A DNA stretch of 64,000 nt, from the NCBI RefSeq assembly GCF_938045345.1, contig NZ_CALIMS010000006.1, positions 1 to 64,000 of the forward strand, read 5' to 3'. Below are positions 26,952-34,007 of this stretch, piece by piece. The notes beneath the pieces were generated by a model, which did not search any database, was not told the DNA's origin, and worked only from the letters and a program-made list of their open reading frames with translations. The position numbers and the translations under genes are program-made. This DNA is from an uncultured Campylobacter sp. (GTDB lineage Bacteria; Campylobacterota; Campylobacteria; Campylobacterales; Campylobacteraceae). Numbering within the stretch: the first letter of the stretch is position 1; each line of letters starts with the position of its first letter.

Positions 26952-27119
26952 TTGAGTAAATTTTACCGATACGAGGACGTCAAAAACACGGATCAAATTT
27001 GCCCGGACTGCGGTAAAAAGCTTACAGAGTATAATGACGGCGACTACTGGCGAAGAAACGCTCCTCATCAAAGCGCTAAAACCCCGAAGATCAAAAAGCG
27101 TAAATTTAAAAAGCGATGA
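26952..27119 (+). CDS. Possible small half-zinc-ribbon protein or gene remnant
   Basis: A frame that can start at TTG 26952 gives 55 residues, SKFYRYEDVKNTDQICPDCG followed by KKLTEYNDGD and a basic tail ending KIKKRKFKKR. One CPDCGKKL knuckle is present without the second pair needed for a full zinc ribbon. No good ribosome site is seen, and the frame stays open further upstream. It may be a small regulator-like peptide or the remains of a longer gene; its stop is 31 bases before the next gene. Confidence 0.35.
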   Translation: MSKFYRYEDVKNTDQICPDCGKKLTEYNDGDYWRRNAPHQSAKTPKIKKRKFKKR

Positions 27120-27150
27120 AATTTGATTTGTTATAGAGGAATATATAAAA

Positions 27151-27408
27151 ATGCTAAATAGAATTTTCGCATTAATCGGTTTTTTTGCTTTTTTCGCATG
27201 GGGACTGGCGGCCGCTCTATTGGGGAGAGTTGATATAAAACCCGACTTTATGGCGTCGGTAAAATTTGAAAGCGCGTATCTGCGTATCATCATAGGAATT
27301 TTATGCTTTGCGGCGTGCGCTTTCTTTTTATATCTCGCATTTCGCCCTGAAAAAAGCGTAAAGTATTATCCTAAATTTATGCGTTGCAAAGGATGTCTTA
27401 AATTTTAA
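27151..27408 (+). CDS. Small two-helix membrane protein
   Basis: An 85-residue protein with two hydrophobic helices, at residues 5-25 (IFALIGFFAFFAWGLAAALL) and about 48-65 (IIIGILCFAACAFFLYLAF), and a basic C-terminal tail ending in RCKGCLKF, a C-x2-C pair. AGAGGAA lies before the ATG. I do not recognise the family. A terminator-like hairpin follows it. Confidence 0.6.
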   Translation: MLNRIFALIGFFAFFAWGLAAALLGRVDIKPDFMASVKFESAYLRIIIGILCFAACAFFLYLAFRPEKSVKYYPKFMRCKGCLKF

Positions 27409-27448
27409 AATTTAGCCCCGAAATCGGGCTTTAAATTTAAAATTTTTT
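27409..27448. terminator. Bidirectional terminator between convergent genes
   Basis: AGCCCCGAAATCGGGCTTT (27414-27432) forms a GC-rich hairpin with a one-base bulge, flanked on both sides by AAATTT runs, and followed on the forward strand by TTTTTT (27443-27448). It lies between convergent genes and can serve both strands. Confidence 0.65.
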
Positions 27449-28006
27449 ATCCGCGCTCTTTGCGCTTAAATTTTTTAAAAATTCCGCGTACTCCGCCGCG
27501 CCTTTTTCTATCTGCGTGACACTGCTTTGATAATCCACGCCCGGCGTCTCTTCGGCGCCGTAAAACGCGAAAAATCCGCGCCAGTCGGCATGAAAATAGT
27601 AGCGGAATGCGAGCTCAAACGGCACCAAAATCTGTTCCATCGTGAAATGATACCGCCCGCTAGGCGCGTAGTCGGCGCGCTTGATACCCGCGCTCACTGC
27701 CAGCGCCACGGCGCGCCCACGAATGCCCTCGCTCGTGCGTCCGTAGGCAAATCCATACGTCATCGTCGCATCGATCCAGCTTTTTAAAATCGCGGGCGAG
27801 GAGAAATTATGCAGCGGAAATTGCAGCACCAGTGCGTCATGAGCTTTGATTATCGCGCGCTCGCGCTCGCCGTCTATCTCGCCGCTAGGATACTCGCACG
27901 CCAGGTCGCGCACGGCGAAATTTTGTGCGGCAGCCTCTTTCAAAAACCGCTTGTTTATGAGCGAATTTTCGATGTCGGGATGAGCTAGAATGATTAAATT
28001 TTTCAT
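27437..28006 (-). CDS. Flavodoxin-fold NAD(P)H:quinone oxidoreductase
   Basis: A 189-residue cytoplasmic flavoprotein of the Flavodoxin_2 family (KefF/MdaB/YabF type). It starts KNLIILAHPDIENSLINKRF, where HP.....S is the FMN phosphate site. It has LVLQFPLHNFSSPAILKSWID, the flavin-ring loop seen as QFP.....P..LK.WID in the family, and TYGFAYG. It probably reduces quinones or similar compounds by two electrons. It lies upstream of bcp on the same strand direction but 250 bases away. A related gene, on the opposite strand at 29155, starts with almost the same residues. Confidence 0.85.
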   Translation of the reverse strand: MKNLIILAHPDIENSLINKRFLKEAAAQNFAVRDLACEYPSGEIDGERERAIIKAHDALVLQFPLHNFSSPAILKSWIDATMTYGFAYGRTSEGIRGRAVALAVSAGIKRADYAPSGRYHFTMEQILVPFELAFRYYFHADWRGFFAFYGAEETPGVDYQSSVTQIEKGAAEYAEFLKNLSAKSADKKF

Positions 28007-28259
28007 ATTTTTCCTTTAAAATTTTGGTGTGGGGCGATAAAATTTGCCGCTAAAATCGTAGTTATAGCTCTGCCTAAAATTCAATTTTCAAATGAGAAGC
28101 AGAATTCTGAGGCAAAATTTCAAGACTAAATTTTAATGCCGAAGCTTCGACGCTTAAATTTGACGTCGAAATTCCGTAGCAAATTCAGTGCATAAATTTC
28201 ATATTAAAGCTTAGCGCCCAAATACGCCGGGCCCTATTTCAAAATGCTTGCTTAGCGCT

Positions 28260-28787
28260 TTATTTCCCCGCAGCTAGCAGATCTGCAAGCACCTTTGCGG
28301 CGTGATCCTTTGCCTTGACGCTTTTATAGACCTTTAAAATTTTGCCATCCGCACCGATCAGAAAGGTCGAGCGCACGATCCCCAGATACTCGCGCCCGTA
28401 GTTTTTACGCACCTGCCACGCGCCGTATAGCTTGGCTACCTCGTGCTGCGGATCGCTCAGCAGGATGTGCTTTAGGCTCTGCTTGGCGATGAAGCCTGCG
28501 TGGGATTTGGCGCTGTCGGGGCTGATGCCGACGATCACGCAGTCTGCGGCGATGAAATCATCGTATGCGGCGCTAAATTCGCACGCTTCGGTCGTGCAGC
28601 CGGGGGTATTGTCCTTGGGGTAAAAATACAGCGCGACCTTTTTTCCCGCGAAGTCCTTTAGCGCGACGCTCGCGCCGTCGGCGTTTTGCAAGCTAAACTC
28701 GGGCGCCACATCTCCGGCTTGCAGCGTGATTTTGCGCTCGCGATCCTCTGCGCTAAACTCGTCTTCGATCTGTGTTTTTCTCTGCAT
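28260..28787 (-). CDS. bcp: Thioredoxin-dependent thiol peroxidase (Bcp/PrxQ)
   Basis: Bcp reduces hydrogen peroxide and organic peroxides. The 175-residue protein has GDVAPEFSLQNADG, FYPKDNTPGCTTEACEFSAAY, in which the peroxidatic cysteine is the C of PGCT and the resolving cysteine follows five residues later, and the typical R in GIVRSTFLIGADG. About 20 extra residues (MQRKTQIEDEFSAEDRERKI) precede the normal family start. I keep the ATG at 28787 because AAAGGAAA sits directly before it and no start with a ribosome site lies nearer the domain. Confidence 0.93.
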   Translation of the reverse strand: MQRKTQIEDEFSAEDRERKITLQAGDVAPEFSLQNADGASVALKDFAGKKVALYFYPKDNTPGCTTEACEFSAAYDDFIAADCVIVGISPDSAKSHAGFIAKQSLKHILLSDPQHEVAKLYGAWQVRKNYGREYLGIVRSTFLIGADGKILKVYKSVKAKDHAAKVLADLLAAGK

Positions 28788-29154
28788 ATCGTTTCCTTTT
28801 TTTGAAATTTTCAGGCTCGTAGCCCAAATCGCGGCTAAATTTTAATCTTTTTTCATAAATTTATCCTTGCTTGGATAAAATTTTGCTCCGTGCCGTAGCT
28901 GCACGCGCATTGGACGGATCGTAAGCAGATCGTTCTAGACGAGACTAATCCTGGAAGCTTGTGCTTTACGGCACGCGTAAAAACATTTGTTGCACATGCC
29001 TTGAGGCAGTATGGTACGAGAGCGCCTAGTTATCTATCGTGCCACGCAAATCCCATTCCTCACAGGCAAAATAACGCCTTGCTTTCCAACTCCTCTTAAT
29101 CTACTTTTAGCTTTTTAACGATATGATTCTGCAAATTTTAAGAAAGGAAATAAG
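28788..29154. other. Divergent intergenic region with a 9-bp inverted repeat
   Basis: This 367-base gap separates bcp from a divergent oxidoreductase. It contains CGTGCCGTA (28889-28897) and its exact complement TACGGCACG (28967-28975), which could close an 87-base structured element. No ORF is visible. Promoters for both flanking genes must lie here; the A/T-rich ends near 28850 and 29110 are the likely places. Confidence 0.4.
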
Positions 29155-29703
29155 ATGAAAACGCTAGTGATCTTATCACATCCCAATTTCGCCGCATCGC
29201 GTGTGAACAAAGCCCTATCGCAGGTCGCAAAGGGCGCTACCGGCGTAGAGGTGCGTCATTTGGAGGGACTTTACGGCACCGATACTGCGCGTATTGACAC
29301 CCGCGCAGAGCAAGACGCGCTATTGGGCGCTGAGCGCATCGTATTTTTGTACCCGATGTACTGGCTAAACGTGCCGCCTATGCTAAAAGCCTATATCGAC
29401 ATCGTCTTTTCGCACGAGCTGGTGGGTTCCGGCGCGCTTAGGGGCAAGGTTCTGCAGCTCGCGCTAAGCGCTAGTACGCCGCTTAGCGAGTACTCCAAAC
29501 AGGGTGCTATCGGCTTTAGCTTGGATGAAATTTTAACACCGCTTAAGATCGCAGCAAACTACTGCGGGATGGACTTTGCTGTGCCGTTTGTCAGCAGCGG
29601 GTTTGAGCCTGGAGAGTTTGGCGACGATGCCGTAGATGCCGCAGCCGCACGCTTTGGTAAGCTCTTGCGAGGCGAGTTGAGCCCCGGCGAGTATCAAATT
29701 TAG
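29155..29703 (+). CDS. Flavodoxin-fold NAD(P)H oxidoreductase
   Basis: A 182-residue Flavodoxin_2 family protein. It begins KTLVILSHPNFAASRVNKAL (FMN phosphate site) and has IVFLYPMYWLNVPPMLKAYIDIVFS, the standard YP.YW...P..LK..ID motif, more complete than in the paralogue at 27437. Likely function is NAD(P)H-dependent reduction of quinones. AAAGGAA precedes the ATG. It is a single-gene unit. Confidence 0.87.
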   Translation: MKTLVILSHPNFAASRVNKALSQVAKGATGVEVRHLEGLYGTDTARIDTRAEQDALLGAERIVFLYPMYWLNVPPMLKAYIDIVFSHELVGSGALRGKVLQLALSASTPLSEYSKQGAIGFSLDEILTPLKIAANYCGMDFAVPFVSSGFEPGEFGDDAVDAAAARFGKLLRGELSPGEYQI

Positions 29704-30302
29704 CAAAGCAAGTGCTCGCTACCCGTGGCTACGAGCTGAAATTTTACAAGAGTGATTTTATTCGCGGAATCTACGCCTTTTAACGAGCCGATCGGTAAAA
29801 GCTCAAAAAACGCTCGGATTTAGGGCGAGGCGATCGGTTCGATGATCTGTTCGTGCTGCTATGATCTAGATCGGCTCACTCTTGATGTGGACATCTACGC
29901 GAGGATCGGTCGCTACTACGCAAAGCGGCGGCGTGTCACGAGTGCGCAAAATATGAAAACACATCGTTATAAGCGAGCAGGCAGGGCAAAGGCGGGTCTG
30001 CGTTTCATAGATATCTCGTGCTAGTGGGGCTTGCGTGCTACATGGATACAAAGCCTGCGCGAAATGCGCACTGCGGTAAAATAGGGTAAGACCGCTTCTT
30101 GGTGTGATTGGGGCTGGATGTCGCGCGGGATATATTTGCGTGCATGAGAGAAAAGAGCGCTTATAGCGCGATTTGAGCTGCTACGAAATTTAATTTATCA
30201 AAAGAGATTTTTGAATAAGGAGCAGAATTTATAAAATTTCGCTCCTTGATTTTGCGATGTTTAAAGCGCGCGTATCGCTGTCGCACGCACCGTTACGCCT
30301 GA
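29704..30302. other. Intergenic region, no gene accepted
   Basis: About 600 bases between the oxidoreductase and the convergent mop gene. A 60-codon frame at 29842 has no ribosome site and an amino-acid content (Arg, Tyr, Cys rich) typical of chance frames, so I do not call it. No terminator is obvious. The stretch may be the remains of lost genes. Confidence 0.35.
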
Positions 30303-30728
30303 TTATTTTACACCGACGATGATTTGAGTAGCTTTGATGATCGCAGTTACTTCGTCGCCGACTGCTAGCGCCAAATTTTTAACGGAGCCGTTTGTGACGA
30401 TCGCGCTTAGATTCTCACCGCCTGCGGTTCTGACATCGATTTCAGCATTGATTGCGCCCTCTTTAACGGCGGTGATTTTGCCTTTTAGTTGATTTGCAGC
30501 ACTTAGGCGAAGATCATTTTCTCCCTTTGAAATGATGACATTTGGGGCTTTGAATAAAAATACCGCCTCTTTGCCTGCTTTTAAATCCAAAGTTTTTTCA
30601 GAATCGACCGTAACGGTCGCTTTTAGCACGTCGCCGCCTCTGGTTTTAGCTGTGATTAGCGAATTTACCGCACCTATTTTTACGTCGCTGATTACGACGT
30701 GAAGCTGATTTCTAGCACTTATTGCCAT
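30303..30728 (-). CDS. Di-Mop molybdate-binding protein (molbindin)
   Basis: A 141-residue cytoplasmic protein made of two Mop/TOBE domains. Domain one starts ISARNQLHVVISDVKIGAVN and domain two LSAANQLKGKITAVKEGAIN; each contains the S/A-R/A-NQL..V.....GA.N pattern that binds molybdate or tungstate. Such molbindins store molybdate or buffer it for molybdoenzymes such as formate dehydrogenase and nitrate reductase. AAGGAGAAACA precedes the ATG. No Mod transport gene lies nearby in this window. Confidence 0.9.
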   Translation of the reverse strand: MAISARNQLHVVISDVKIGAVNSLITAKTRGGDVLKATVTVDSEKTLDLKAGKEAVFLFKAPNVIISKGENDLRLSAANQLKGKITAVKEGAINAEIDVRTAGGENLSAIVTNGSVKNLALAVGDEVTAIIKATQIIVGVK

Positions 30729-31199
30729 TGTTTCTCCTTGTAAAAAATTACGAGCAATGTTAGCGGCAAATCCTTAAATGAAATTTAAAAATGCTGCGTG
30801 TAAGAAATTAATTTAATTTGTTGCGAATTTATATTAAGCTCACTTTTTAAATTCCTAGCTTGCATTATGAAAAATAGCGTTAAAAAATAGATGAAATTCT
30901 AAATTTGCATATATTAAATCGAGTTATTTTCCTTGAAATTTTATTTGCTTTTTATAAAATTCTGCGTTTTTTAGAGTTCTGACGCAAAATTTAGCGTTTG
31001 TTTTGCGCATCTGCGAAGTGTACATCCGGATGAAAATTTATCTCAAATTACGCCTGGCAAGGCTTTAATAGCGCTCCGCTTAAGCCTTGTTCGCTGAATT
31101 TTACGCCTCGCGCATCGGTTTTACGAGTGGATTGGTGAGTGAGGCGGTTTTACATTTGCTTTAAAATTATGGCGAGCGGTGCGCTTTGAGCGCAAAATT
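30729..31199. other. A/T-rich intergenic region upstream of mop
   Basis: These 470 bases have no ORF. The 180 bases next to mop are very A/T-rich and must hold its promoter. Further on, CAAGGCTT (31058-31065) and AAGCCTTG (31082-31089) form a hairpin that may end the reverse transcript of the DUF488 gene. Confidence 0.4.
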
Positions 31200-31556
31200 T
31201 CAGTGCACCTTACTTTGCAAAAAATCGCGCAGAATCATCGCGTGGTTGCAGTGCTCGTCCTTTGCGGCGTATAGTAGCGTGACGACCGACTCGTTTTTAA
31301 CCGCTTTTAAAAACTCCGCCACGGCGGGATTTTGCTCAAGTTCGACTAGGTAAAGTTCCTTAAAATGGGCGAAATTCTCAGGCTTATGCGCGAAAAGCTT
31401 ACGTATTTCGGTGCTAGGTGTTATATCTTTCGCCCACATATCAAGCTCCAGCGCGTCTTTTTTTATGCCGCGCGGCCAAAGTCTGTCGCATAGTACGCGA
31501 AATCCATCCTCTTTCTCCGCGCTCTCATAGACGCGCTTAATCTTAAATTTTGTCAT
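31200..31556 (-). CDS. DUF488 family protein (YeaO-like)
   Basis: A 118-residue small soluble protein of the DUF488/YeaO family: KIKRVYESAEKEDGFRVLCDRLWPRGIKKDALELDMWAKDITPS, then FAHKPENFAHFKELY and VTLLYAAKDEHCNHAMIL, all strongly conserved in the family. Its biochemical role is unknown. It follows purF on the reverse strand with 20 bases between them, so it is probably co-transcribed with purF. Confidence 0.87.
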   Translation of the reverse strand: MTKFKIKRVYESAEKEDGFRVLCDRLWPRGIKKDALELDMWAKDITPSTEIRKLFAHKPENFAHFKELYLVELEQNPAVAEFLKAVKNESVVTLLYAAKDEHCNHAMILRDFLQSKVH

Positions 31557-31576
31557 AGTTTGCCCCTTTAAATTCG

Positions 31577-32923
31577 CTAATCTTTGATGAAATAATCGCC
31601 GTCGAAACTTACGAGCGAATACTTGCGCTCGCTTCCAAGCGCCTCTACGAGCTCCGGTACGCTAAGAAACGTGAGGCTGTCGGCGCCTATAAATTTGCAA
31701 ATTTCATCCGTGCTCATATTTGCGGCGATCAGCTCGCGCACGCTCGGCGTGTCGATGCCGTAGCGTTCGGGATACTTCAGCTCCGGGCTTGCGATGCACA
31801 TATGCACGCGCGCTGCGCCCGCATGGCGCAGAAGCTCGACGATCTTTTTGCTCGTGGTGCCGCGCACGATGCTGTCGTCGATCACCGCGACGCTCTTGCC
31901 GTGCAGTGCCGCGCCGATCGGATTTAGCTTGAGTTTGACCTTTAAATTTCGCACTTCTTGCGTCGGCTCGATGAAAGTGCGGCCGATGTAGTGGTTGCGA
32001 ACGATCGCCATCTCAAAAGGGATTTTGCTCTCTTGCGCGAAACCTAGCGCCGCCGGCACGCCGCTATCGGGCACGGGCACGACGAAATCGGCTTTTAAAC
32101 TCTCGCATTTTCGCGCGAGCGCAGCGCCCAGCTTTTTTCTGACCTCGTATACGTTTTTGCTCTCTACGACGCTGTCGGGGCGCGCGAAGTAGATGTATTC
32201 AAACGCGCAAATTCTAGCCTCCGCGGCTTTTAAAATTTGAACCGAGCTGAACTCATCCTTGCCCTCTTCGAAGATCACCATCTCGCCGGGCTTCACGTCG
32301 CGGACGAACTCGGCTCCTACGAGATCAAACGCGCAGGTTTCGCTCGCGACGATGTAGCCGCCGTCTTTGAGCCTGCCGATGCTGAGCGGACGCACGCCGT
32401 AGCGATCGCGCACGGCAAACATCTTCGAGCGGCTCAGGATCAGAAGCGAGTACGCGCCCACGCACTGATTCAGAGCTTCGACGATGCGGTCTTTTAGATG
32501 CTCCTGCTTGCTGCGTGCGATGAGGTGTAGGATATTTTCGGTGTCCATGCCGGACTGAAAAATCGCCCCCTCGCTTACGAGCTTGCGGCGGATTTCGTCT
32601 TTATTGATCAAATTTCCGTTATGAACGATCGAGATCTCTCCCAGTGCGTAGTTGCCGGCTACCGGCTGCGCGTCCTTCAGGCTGCCTGCGCCCGCGGTGC
32701 CGTAGCGGTTGTGGCCGATCGCGATGTTGCCCTTTAAAAGCTCAAAACTCGCGGGGCTAAAAACCTCCGTCACTAGTCCTGTGGCTTTGATCGTTTTGAT
32801 ATGATGGTTGAAGCTCGAGCTGATGCCGCTTGCCTCCTGGCCGCGGTGCTGCATGGCAAAAAGCCCGTAATACGCGGTTTTAGCCGCACCTTCGGAATTT
32901 ATGACTCCCACGATTGCGCACAT
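31577..32923 (-). CDS. purF: Amidophosphoribosyltransferase
   Basis: PurF makes phosphoribosylamine from PRPP and glutamine, the committed step of purine synthesis. The 448-residue protein starts MCAIVGVINSEG, with Cys2 as the N-terminal nucleophile after loss of Met and no propeptide, followed by FAMQHRGQEASGI and HNRYGTAG. The PRPP loop is VAVIDDSIVRGTTSKKI. A C-terminal DSLTFLSVPEL segment is typical. AAGAGGTT precedes the ATG. It sits in a reverse run with dapB upstream. Confidence 0.97.
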   Translation of the reverse strand: MCAIVGVINSEGAAKTAYYGLFAMQHRGQEASGISSSFNHHIKTIKATGLVTEVFSPASFELLKGNIAIGHNRYGTAGAGSLKDAQPVAGNYALGEISIVHNGNLINKDEIRRKLVSEGAIFQSGMDTENILHLIARSKQEHLKDRIVEALNQCVGAYSLLILSRSKMFAVRDRYGVRPLSIGRLKDGGYIVASETCAFDLVGAEFVRDVKPGEMVIFEEGKDEFSSVQILKAAEARICAFEYIYFARPDSVVESKNVYEVRKKLGAALARKCESLKADFVVPVPDSGVPAALGFAQESKIPFEMAIVRNHYIGRTFIEPTQEVRNLKVKLKLNPIGAALHGKSVAVIDDSIVRGTTSKKIVELLRHAGAARVHMCIASPELKYPERYGIDTPSVRELIAANMSTDEICKFIGADSLTFLSVPELVEALGSERKYSLVSFDGDYFIKD

Positions 32924-32934
32924 TTTTTAACCTC

Positions 32935-33167
32935 TTAAATTTTATTTTTTAGAAATTTATCTATATTTTGTTTTATCATTGACGGCTCGCCGTCCGGCAT
33001 TTTGCCGACGCCTCATCAAACAGATCGGCTGAAATTTTAAACCTCTCGGCGATATTTTCTCCGCCTTTGGCGTAGCTGCCGAATAGCCCGACTTTGCAAA
33101 TTCCAAAGCTTTCAAGCTCGGGCTTTAGCTCGCGCAAAAAATTTAAAATTTCATCTTTGGTTGGCAT
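32935..33167 (-). pseudogene. Broken nucleotidyltransferase-fold (MntA-like) gene fragment
   Basis: The frame begins with a good site (AAGAGGAAAAA, ATG at 33167) and encodes PTKDEILNFLRELKPELESF, ICKVGLFGSYAKG, the start of a minimal nucleotidyltransferase domain as in MntA/HEPN-MNT antitoxins. The catalytic DxD that should follow GSYAKG is missing. The frame ends at 32976, but one extra A in the AAAA run at about 33001 would link it to a second open frame (MPDGEPSMIKQNIDKFLKNK) that ends at 32935, only 11 bases before purF, a normal operon gap. This suggests a deleted and frameshifted gene. A functional short protein is the alternative. Confidence 0.6.
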
Positions 33168-33195
33168 TTTTTCCTCTTAAATTTAGCCGCAAACG

Positions 33196-33957
33196 CTAGA
33201 TTCCTAAGCAGTCGTCTATGCCGTAAAGCCCGCTATTTTGGGGCGCTAGCCAAACTGCCGCCTTTATCGCGCCTCTGGCAAAGGTCGCGCGCGAAGTTGC
33301 CGTATGATTTAGCTCGACGAACTCGCCCTCGCCGTAAAACCCCACGGTGTGGCGCCCGACTATATCGCCGCCGCGCAGCGACATCACGGCGATCTCGTCC
33401 TTGCCGCGCTCGCCGATGAGCCCGTCGCGACCGCTTACGCGCACGTCTTTTAAGTTTAGCTCGCGCGCGCTTGCGGCACTCTCGGCAAGGCTCATCGCCG
33501 TGCCGCTCGGAGCGTCTTTTTTGTGGCGGTGGTGCATCTCTAAAATTTCGCAGTCAAAATCGCGCAGGCTCCTGCTAGCAAGCGCTACGAGCTTGTTTAG
33601 CACCGCGACGCCCAGGCTCATATTCGTAGCGTGTAGTACGGGCATTTTTGCGCTGCATTCGCGCAGTAGCCGCTCACCCTCATCGCCCAGAGCCGTTGTG
33701 CCGATGCAAAGCGGCTTTGGATGCGAAAGCGCAAATTCCATTAAATTTATTGCGCCGTCTCGGATCGTGAAGTCTATCACGACGTCGCAGCCGCTAAAAA
33801 GCTCGTCGTAGCTGCTCGTTACGGCGCAGCTGGGCGTATAATCAAGCGGCGCAATCGTGTAGATTACGCTTGCTCGCGCCTGATCGAAATTTTTCAGGCA
33901 TTCGTAGATCATCGTGCCCATTCTGCCGCTTCCGCCGTGAATTCCTATATTTATCAT
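33196..33957 (-). CDS. dapB: 4-hydroxy-tetrahydrodipicolinate reductase
   Basis: DapB reduces the dihydrodipicolinate precursor in lysine and diaminopimelate (peptidoglycan) synthesis. The 253-residue protein has the NAD(P)H-binding start IGIHGGSGRMGTMIYE, VVIDFTIRDGAINLME, ATNMSLGVAVLNKLV and the substrate motif MHHRHKKDAPSGTAMSLAE. The end LYGIDDCLG is typical. It heads the reverse run toward purF. Confidence 0.96.
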   Translation of the reverse strand: MINIGIHGGSGRMGTMIYECLKNFDQARASVIYTIAPLDYTPSCAVTSSYDELFSGCDVVIDFTIRDGAINLMEFALSHPKPLCIGTTALGDEGERLLRECSAKMPVLHATNMSLGVAVLNKLVALASRSLRDFDCEILEMHHRHKKDAPSGTAMSLAESAASARELNLKDVRVSGRDGLIGERGKDEIAVMSLRGGDIVGRHTVGFYGEGEFVELNHTATSRATFARGAIKAAVWLAPQNSGLYGIDDCLGI

Positions 33958-34007
33958 CGCCGTTCCTTTAAATTTAGTCCGCTTAGTATAGCCAAATTTT
34001 GCTTACA

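Noticed and set aside
29842..30024. 60-codon ORF
   Set aside because: No ribosome site, Arg/Tyr/Cys-rich chance composition and a mirror frame on the other strand of the same size.
32976..33167. Intact small antitoxin of a HEPN-MNT system
   Set aside because: The catalytic DxD is missing and no HEPN partner lies next to it, so a broken fragment is more likely.
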